DNA of 64,000 nucleotides from Echinococcus granulosus. Lineage: Eukaryota; Platyhelminthes; Cestoda; Cyclophyllidea; Taeniidae. The translations under genes and the position numbers were made by a program. The stretch lies in NCBI RefSeq assembly GCF_000524195.1, contig NW_020170412.1, positions 694,929 through 758,928 on the forward strand, read 5' to 3'. Shown here piece after piece: positions 58,501 through 64,000 of the stretch. Numbering within the stretch: the stretch's first letter is position 1; each line of letters begins with the position of its first letter. A model generated the notes under the pieces. The model had not been told where the DNA came from and searched no databases. It worked only from the letters and a program-made list of their open reading frames with translations.

Positions 58501-60052
58501 GTGTCGGACGTTTGCACTTGTCGAGAACCAGCAACGTATAGCAAACCAACGCTGATTAGAAAGGAGTCAAATACAACTACACTCCCCTCCAACAACAGCC
58601 CAGCCTCAAACTGGGGCAACTTACCCAACTACCAAGTTTTCTTAGAGTGCTGAGTTACTTCGAATGGTCAAATATCTTCAGTAAAAACAAACCGGACAAA
58701 ATTTTGTTATTTCTATTGTAGTACACTTGTTTTTAGGTGTTTTTATTTCAGCTTTGCCTCACACAGACCTTCTTTTCAATAATTGGAGTCGCGTGCTAAT
58801 ACAAAATTTCCCAATCCATACATTCGGCGCTACTCATTACCAAAACAATCAACAATGATTAGCGTCATAATGAAACTTGGGTGAAAAAAAAAACTCTTGG
58901 CTAAACTGCCTATCCAAAAAAGGCTGCCATGACGCACAGTCATAGCAGCACCGAGAAAAAAAGACAAAGCAGGGCTTCAAATATATCGACTTAAGATCCA
59001 AAATTGGTCACCTGATCGGGAAGTCCACGAATTTCTGACGAAAGCACCTCAATATCCACTTCCCGCAGGTTGCGAAGCAGATCACAACGGTCCAAAATCT
59101 CTGAATAGACTTGCATCGCTTTGCAGATTGCTGTTCTGTCAGGATGAGGATCCTAAATGAGAGCAATTGAGTTGAAAACACAACACATAATACCTCATAA
59201 TAACGCTCCGTTTCCTTCAGCAGAATGGGATAACGTGAGAGTCGATCGTGCACACTTGCAAAGAGGGATTTGGTCTTTGTGGAATACAAATCTTGACCGG
59301 CTGCGCCAACAGCAACGGGGATTGTTGTGATGGCCTCCTGTAGACCAAATTCAATGTATGCACAGGAACGTGTGTATTCACCCGCTAACTGGTCCATGTT
59401 CTTAGCAACGTCTAAAAACAATTTCCCAACGAATTTCGGCCGCGACAGCCTAAGTAAACACTTGGCATCGTAAAAGCTGCATTACGGTTTCATTTTTTCC
59501 AATGTTCTTGCAACAGATTCGTGTAAACGAATTATTTCTGCTAACTTGTCCACAAATATTGACAACTTGGACATGAATGCGCTATGCAGAATGAAATTAC
59601 CAAAATAATGGTTACAATTCTGACAGCACTTCGACATTGGGTTTCAAAATGCGTATAAGCAGGTTCAAGTCAGCTATTTGTTTTGATTCGCCCTCAAGGA
59701 TATGTTGCACAATCTAAAAGGTAGATGATGCCCAACACAAATCTCACCTCTTGTTGAAAACTTAGAAGGTGGCTGGTGTCTGCGGATCTAGAACATGAAA
59801 CTAGGTGAGTGCATTAACAAGGTATATAAATTTTACGCATTTTCCGGACATAATTGCTGGGAAACCAACCCTGTGTACCGTTTAATTCACCGTGCCACCA
59901 ACCGCCATCAATTTCCTTCAAAACTTTGATTATGTCACCGGTTTTAAAGGATAACTGGGACAGTGCAGGGGTAAAAAAACCCAAACCTCGTCGAAATGTT
60001 GTCGGTCGTAATCAAATAATGCTTGTGCTTCCGTTGTGACTGCTGACTCCAT
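49344..60052 (-). CDS. ARHGEF7: PIX-type Rac/Cdc42 guanine-nucleotide exchange factor
   Basis: PIX proteins activate Rac and Cdc42 through a DH-PH unit, bind PAK through an SH3 domain and GIT through a C-terminal segment at focal adhesions. The 15 exons total 2187 nt (728 residues and stop). SH3 is at about residues 5-63 (ALFDYD, then DELSFKTGD, GGWWHGELNG, GWFPSNYV). DH is at about 73-260 (SRYPILLKETERYYE, DPHPDRTAICKAM). PH is at about 275-385 (LLLYPSFILILSA to RDLFYSTVIEFIRN). A basic, proline-rich linker follows, about 390-630, then EKDAKILQIIELYCGSG, as in PIX near the GIT-binding region, and a short helix plus a Pro-rich tail. There is no N-terminal calponin-homology domain, as in short beta-PIX forms. 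Six of the first eight introns are 32-44 nt. Family call firm; which vertebrate paralogue cannot be said. Confidence 0.92.
51439..51534 (-). CDS. ARHGEF7: PIX exon 14 (GIT-binding-region motif)
   Basis: 96 nt after ttacaatttgcag: EVTQRNEKDAKILQIIELYC, then GSGLPKGALKP, ending at GTAAGT. It corresponds to the PIX LEEDAQILKVIEAYCTSAKT segment, which ties this 3' part to the SH3-DH-PH exons. Confidence 0.85.
51611..51624. repeat. Poly-G run (14 G)
   Basis: Fourteen G on the plus strand, so a C-run about 80 nt upstream of the PIX exon 14 acceptor on the coding strand. A likely site of sequencing length error, but intronic. Confidence 0.9.
52099..52143 (-). CDS. ARHGEF7: PIX exon 13 (45-nt exon, tentative)
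   Basis: Between gtctaccag and CTAC/GTAAGG. Encodes LSSRPPPPGELSRL, with phases 2 in and 1 out as needed. A proline-rich peptide fits the region but is too short for homology. Confidence 0.5.
53067..53384 (-). CDS. ARHGEF7: PIX exon 12 (basic, Gly/Ser-rich linker)
   Basis: 318 nt between tttctctgtctccacag and ACCG/GTATGA. Encodes EDILTMPKRQEVAHSSAFK, a Gln/Asn-rich piece, then SGGEMPPRSGARVTLAGG and an Arg/Gly/Ser tail ending MRRKRT. Both-strand open frames here reflect high GC; only this frame has matching splice phases. Confidence 0.72.
53504..53870 (-). CDS. ARHGEF7: PIX exon 11 (basic and proline-rich linker)
   Basis: 367 nt after cttccctgaag: TAGGAILRQRSATRAAKPG, GLLRRRSAGGATDEGG, then VPTPPSTSPPPPPPPR. 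Disordered Arg-rich and polyproline sequence, as between PH and the GIT-binding part in PIX. The phases fit exons 10 and 12. Confidence 0.75.
57840..57946 (-). CDS. ARHGEF7: PIX exon 10 (end of PH domain)
   Basis: 107 nt: GSLPSEEHNLHLWCTGVCTR and DLFYSTVIEFIRNSK. The C-terminal PH helix is visible. The acceptor cttcaccag was selected for phase over ggtggcag 6 nt downstream. Confidence 0.82.
58026..58101 (-). CDS. ARHGEF7: PIX exon 9 (PH domain)
   Basis: 76 nt: MHVPISNITVTALQENENV and ISVKIV, equivalent to the PH strand with GMTITKLEDSENHRNAFEI in vertebrates. The preceding intron is 44 nt. Confidence 0.88.
58146..58316 (-). CDS. ARHGEF7: PIX exon 8 (PH domain, first half)
   Basis: 57 codons after ttcttgcggcag: SRPQMNDPTLTLKASICVAD, then KPQAVLLLYPSFILILSAV and APWVYQFR before GTAAGT. 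LLLYPSFILILSA equals the PIX LLLFPNVLLMLSA strand. Confidence 0.9.
59012..59152 (-). CDS. ARHGEF7: PIX exon 7 (end of DH)
   Basis: 47 codons: DPHPDRTAICKAMQVYSEI, then LRNLREVDIEVLSSEIRG. It aligns with the PIX D-x-H-x-D-R-x-x-I-x-K-x-M segment. The preceding intron is 41 nt. Confidence 0.92.
59194..59449 (-). CDS. ARHGEF7: PIX exon 6 (DH domain core)
   Basis: 256 nt: LSRPKFVGKLFLDVAKNMD, EYTRSCAYIEFGLQEAI, then FASVHDRLSRYPILLKETER and YYE. The RLSRYPxLLKExER block is the conserved DH helix that contacts the GTPase. Confidence 0.94.
59486..59581 (-). CDS. ARHGEF7: PIX exon 5 (DH domain)
   Basis: 96 nt: AFMSKLSIFVDKLAEIIRL, then HESVARTLEKMK, second conserved DH helix. Phase 1 in and 2 out fit the neighbours; the following intron is 36 nt. 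Confidence 0.87.
59616..59713 (-). CDS. ARHGEF7: PIX exon 4 (start of DH domain)
   Basis: 98 nt: IVQHILEGESKQIADLNLL and IRILKPNVEVLSEL, corresponding to the first DH helix (VLQNILETENEYSKEL type). The flanking introns are both 34 nt. Confidence 0.88.
59748..59779 (-). CDS. ARHGEF7: PIX exon 3 (32-nt microexon)
   Basis: Encodes TSHLLSFQQE, linking SH3 to DH. The acceptor gatccgcag was chosen over the ctag 6 nt upstream because only it keeps frame without a stop. Donor GAG/GTGAGA. Confidence 0.7.
59837..59954 (-). CDS. ARHGEF7: PIX exon 2 (SH3 body)
   Basis: 118 nt: LSFKTGDIIKVLKEIDGG, WWHGELNGTQGWFPSNYV and RKM, then GTAAAA. The WW pair, GWFP and SNYV are the ligand-groove residues of SH3 domains. 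Confidence 0.95.
59987..60052 (-). CDS. ARHGEF7: PIX exon 1 (start, SH3 first strand)
   Basis: 22 codons from ATG at 60052: MESAVTTEAQALFDYDRQHF and DE, then GTTTGG. ALFDY is the SH3 opening motif; the next residues LSF follow after a 32-nt intron (59955-59986). Confidence 0.88.
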
Positions 60053-60607
60053 CGCCTGATTCTAAACGTATAGCCCATACGGTGAGCTAGTAGGTTATTT
60101 GCGCAGGCCGGGCTATTTCGGCCTTTTGTTAAAAAAGGCCATTGTCTGATTACTTGTCACACTTAATGTTTTGTTAAGCCTTAAAAATTGCCTATCATTC
60201 TATCACTGCCACATATAAACAATTTATTCTAGCATAAATGTTAACTTTTTTACGTTTTTAGCTATTTTTAGGGGCGTTTGCTTAGTGCTGCTACAATTTT
60301 TATGGGGTTACCAGTTAAAACAATTAATAAATGGAATTGCAACGTATAAATGACTGTAGCCCGTACTGACCATGCGAAGAGTACATTTTTGGGCAAATAA
60401 TGCATAACTTGAGGTTGGTATTTCTGCATTGCTTTTACCAGCAATTATTACATGCTTGCGCAATTTTACATTGTTCATCCAAATACGCGATTTGTCTTGC
60501 TGAGGTCTTTGGGTTATAAGGTAGCTAGTTAGGCAGGTTTAATGCTTTGGCAGCACCTTTTCTCCATACTAAAAGATAAATTTTCCAAGCTTCCCATGAT
60601 CGTTGAT

Positions 60608-60802
60608 TGTAGCGTCCCGAGATTCCCTGAAGACGAAAGAAGACACAATACTCGGGCAGAATACATATTCAGCACGGAGAAGGTGTCTGGGCTATTGGCA
60701 TGGCCCAAAAGGCCAGCCCACCCAGCGAGGTACAAGGGGGCTAGTTCAAAGTACAAAAGTGGTGCCTCACCAGCGCCGAGGGATAAACCACTATCGTATT
60801 AC
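60608..60802 (-). repeat. Dispersed repeat R3, copy 2 (inverted)
   Basis: Inverted copy of 41947-42145, including tgtacctcgctgggtgggc, gggccatgccaatagcccagac and gtattgtgtcttctttcgtc. Overlapping open frames on both strands are not conserved in the other copy. Confidence 0.85.
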
Positions 60803-62777
60803 ATGATCTCTTTTCTATGTGAATCGAACCCTTGCAGTGTGCAATGTTTTACCTCTCAAAATTCTCAATTCAAGAGTTTTAAGTCAAAGTTGGCAGGACA
60901 CAGGATAAAGTATCTGCGGTGCCAAAAGTATTGGTAAACTTTCCAACCTTCTAAACCGGTGCAAATTTCCGAAATTGGGTTCTGGTTTTAGACTTAGTCA
61001 TGAAAATATCTGCTGTTCCAAAAGTCCGCATAATCGCCAAAAGAGATTAGGTAACCTTGCAGGCTTTTGCAGTTCCTCAAGAAGAGTAGCCATTATGATT
61101 TTGATTTTGATTTTTCGAACTTCGTTACATGGATTTGCCGGCCTAAGGCCGTGGTCATTCTGCGCCCATATTTTTTGTTTTTGTTTCAATGCTATCTAAC
61201 TGTCCGTCTGGGTTTTGTCTTAGTTGCTTAAAGAGTGAGAAATGTATTACGCTTTTACATACTTTATTTAGACAACATAGTATTCCAATGATGCATGCCT
61301 CCGAATAGTTCAGTTTTGATGGCATTCCAGTTAGTAACTGCTTTCTTGTAGGACGCACGATTGGGTTGTCTTATAAAATGGGCTAGGCTTTAGTAGCCTC
61401 CATGTAACGCGTCTCTGCAGGTTCCTACACCTCTAGCTGATATTTTGCTTCCTTTACTTTTAACTTTGGTGTAATTCACTCATTTCCTGCTTGCTTACCA
61501 CTGCTCCTAGCAGAATGCGCTGAGTCATTCCTAAAGACATACTAGGTCCTATGACTATGGAAGAAGATTTATTACATACGTGGAGGCACGTTTGGGGATG
61601 TGAGCGTGAGCAGAAAGCCTCGTCACCATCAAGGCAACCGAAATCGCAAAAAAAAAGGTCTGCGCCGCAGGATTTAAAGACTAGACTGAGATTATCTGGT
61701 TCAAGTTTTGTTGAAGTACATTTACGTTGAGGGGGGATTATTCTAATTTTTAATTTTAGATAAACCATATCTGCCACGGCTCCGTTCTATAATTCGCACA
61801 GGCCCGCTTTCTAACATTGGCTTCCATGTATTTTCTAATGAATAGCTATGGGTTTTGCTTACGTAGCTAAATAAATGGATTTTATGGAAATGATGTTGGC
61901 ACAGATTTCACTGTTTTCACTTATGGCTGTGTCGTTCATTGTTCACAATACATCAAGCAAATTGGTTGCTACTAACAAGAAAATAAGTAGAATATCTCTT
62001 CAGTGCTACTGATCTAAAACCGCAGTTCTATTTACCCATATGCAGAGGGAATTTTTGTGATCACTAAACTGTCACCTCTACTTGTGTAAGTTCGCGGCTA
62101 GTCATGAGGATTTATTTCAACGAAAACCCACAAAGGTCATCGTGTTGCAACGAGGCGGTGTTGCCGCTCTCCATGACTGTTGGGATTTCGGGAGCAAATG
62201 AACAAACCTCCATCTTCGGCGACTCCATCGAATCCCTTCACGGGGATGAACAGCATGAAAAGAATGTCATCTTGGCCTGCATTCTACTTCTATTCACTGT
62301 TGATTAATATTGTTTTTCCTGTTTTATCCAAAAAAGAGGCTTCGCAGTGAGGATGTTTGCTTCATGAGAGAAGAGTAGAGTAAACAACCATACGACCGTC
62401 TAGTCAAGTTGATATAGGGAAAAAAAAATATGATCATTCTACGGTTTGTGCGAGGTTTTTTGCTCTTTAGCATACTTTGCACAGGTACATTTAATGTACG
62501 TCACTTTTGTGAAGCCAAGCAGAAGGCCTATTACACTTCCGCTTATTTCTATGCCATAGCAAAGGGATCGGAACTGAGAATCTGTGCTTGCTTTTACCAT
62601 ATATGCATTTTTGCTGGATTTCGGTGACCCAAACATTTTCCCGTTTTGATTTTTCCCAAAAAGGAAGAGTACAGGGCTTTTTACGAGATGGAATTTGAAG
62701 TGGGAGCATTTTGAAGTGGTAAAAAATCTTTCACCTACTGCCTAAGTTTTCAGCTAATTGGGCAAATGTCATACAAG

Positions 62778-62820
62778 AATTTGATTGGCTACTTGCTTCT
62801 CAAGATTACCCAATCAAATT
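62778..62820. repeat. Perfect 11-bp inverted repeat (hairpin)
   Basis: AATTTGATTGG and CCAATCAAATT flank 21 nt. A diverged copy with the same layout lies at 63141-63180. Confidence 0.8.
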
Positions 62821-63140
62821 CTGCACCACTTCCAGCAGTGCTCCTAGTCCATCCTGAAACCAAATCATAATGCTCAGGTGGAGACCGTAGATCTGACGTA
62901 AGGAAGGTCTAGGGGAAACCACTGGCATGCTCTAGAGATCATGCTGCCCGGAGAAAATGCAAACGGCGGAGCCTTTAATGCCCTAGTAACCATAACCCTG
63001 GAGTTATGCAAATAGTGCTAAAAATGAGTTTTTGCTAGCAGCCTAACTTATAAATTTCATCGTATGCCAATGAGACTTATTTTAAATCTACTAATTACTA
63101 TCCTATTTTTTAGCCAACTGGGGACATCTCCTACATGCAT

Positions 63141-63180
63141 CTGATTGGCTACTTGTTTTTCCAAACTACCCAATCGAATT
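63141..63180. repeat. Second, diverged copy of the hairpin unit
   Basis: ctgattggctacttg....actacccaatcgaatt mirrors 62782-62820 at the same internal spacing; the outer stem has mismatches. Confidence 0.65.
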
Positions 63181-64000
63181 GTTGCAACCATTCGTATGGT
63201 TAACATTGACTCCGGTGATCTCAGTCTTTAAGATGGCCTTAAACGTGCAGCATTATTTTTAAATCGTATTTTTTGTGTAGATGTAAGGCGAATTAAAGTT
63301 ATTTGTGAGCATAGTATACTATCGAGACACCGGAATCTTGGGAGAGAAAAGGCATAACGCAATCTTGTCGGGATTTGGCTTACTAGAGCGCCTCAACGAC
63401 ATAATAGTCTTTTACGCCTTTATTACTTGTACACAAAAACAATTGAACTTGAAAACATGGTGATTCACCTGTCGATTGAAGTTTACTCTGATTACAAACT
63501 GTGTGAAGACAAGACATCAAAGCAATGATTAAGTTGCTCCGCCATCTTCTCTCTTATCTAGTCTCTGTTTGCCTAACTAATTCGTTTGCCATATTTCATC
63601 GATACAATCAAGCTTAAAGATGCTCGAAATCACTTTCGTGAAGTAACTATATTTGAAGCCAAGCAGAAACCCACCATCCGCATTGGAAACGATACTCCGA
63701 AAGGCAACGTTGACCATTAAAACTCAAGAAAACTGCATTAAATCATCCAAAGCATAAAGTAAAAGCATGATGAGTTAGGGTAATCAGGTGTAAAATTATG
63801 GCACCTTATCAGTAAAGTAGACACCTCTTCATTGACAAAGGCCTAGTTCTTTCCCAATGCTGTCAAATTCCAGACTTGTTCATAGCCCATGACCATGTCT
63901 TGGTGTGAAGGTATTTTTAACAACCTACTTTAATTAAATCTGAAGCAGATTTAATGAATTTTTTTTCATGGAAGGCTACTCATTAAAAAGTCAAAAAAGC

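Larger units (their letters stand above)
60053..64000. other. Region upstream of PIX to window end
   Basis: Contains R3 (60608-60802) and the duplicated hairpin unit (62778, 63141). The 14-mer gaagccaagcagaa occurs twice, near 62510 and 63656. No exon with recognisable protein similarity. Confidence 0.5.

Noticed and set aside
59780..59787. Upstream acceptor ttctag for PIX exon 3
   Set aside because: It puts a TAA stop in frame after seven codons. The acceptor gatccgcag keeps the frame open.
62430..62709. Open frames on both strands near 62.5 kb
   Set aside because: Mutual shadows in A+T-rich DNA. No start context, splice signals or similarity were visible.

Overview
This is eukaryotic nuclear DNA, almost certainly from a parasitic flatworm (tapeworm or fluke; I cannot tell which). 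The genes are split into many exons. Several introns are only 31-44 nt long, and these cluster at the 5' ends of genes. The DNA is repeat-rich, A+T-rich and intergenically loose. Two dynein light chain copies sit side by side, a family known to be expanded in flatworms. A run of exactly 100 N (37292-37391) shows this is a draft assembly. I built the gene models by hand from conserved protein blocks, and nearly every accepted exon junction keeps the reading frame.

Layout. (1) About 2347-29840, minus strand: a long-intron SLC4A11-like solute carrier. Its last exons lie beyond position 1. Twelve consecutive exons from 17203 down to 2347 join in frame into 593 codons, covering the end of the cytoplasmic domain and most of the membrane domain. 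The N-terminal exons are less complete. (2) 34548-39948, plus strand: a PHAF1 (C16orf70-type) phagophore-associated protein in about 11 exons. One exon is interrupted by the assembly gap. (3) 43054-43289 and 43905-44131, minus strand: first coding exons of two LC8-type dynein light chains. The expected short last exons were not found. (4) 49344-60052, minus strand: a PIX-type Rho guanine-nucleotide exchange factor (ARHGEF6/7 family) with SH3, DH, PH, proline-rich and C-terminal segments. Its 15 exons sum to 2187 nt (728 residues plus stop).

Between and inside the genes lie dispersed repeats: a two-part family R1/R4 (near 1-510, 13.8-14.35 kb, 32.3-33.2 kb, 45.1 kb), a family R2 (3.5, 7.3 and 47.1 kb), an inverted pair R3 (42.0 and 60.7 kb), a duplicated hairpin near 62.8 and 63.15 kb, a degenerate CATC tract, and dinucleotide and homopolymer tracts.

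The genes form no operon or shared pathway that I can see. They are ordinary animal housekeeping and signalling genes: membrane transport, autophagy, motor adaptor and Rac/Cdc42 activation. I found no CRISPR, prokaryotic or viral system. The most notable signals are the mini-introns, a GC-AG intron, histidine-rich insertions in the SLC4A11 N-domain, and the unrecognised repeats.
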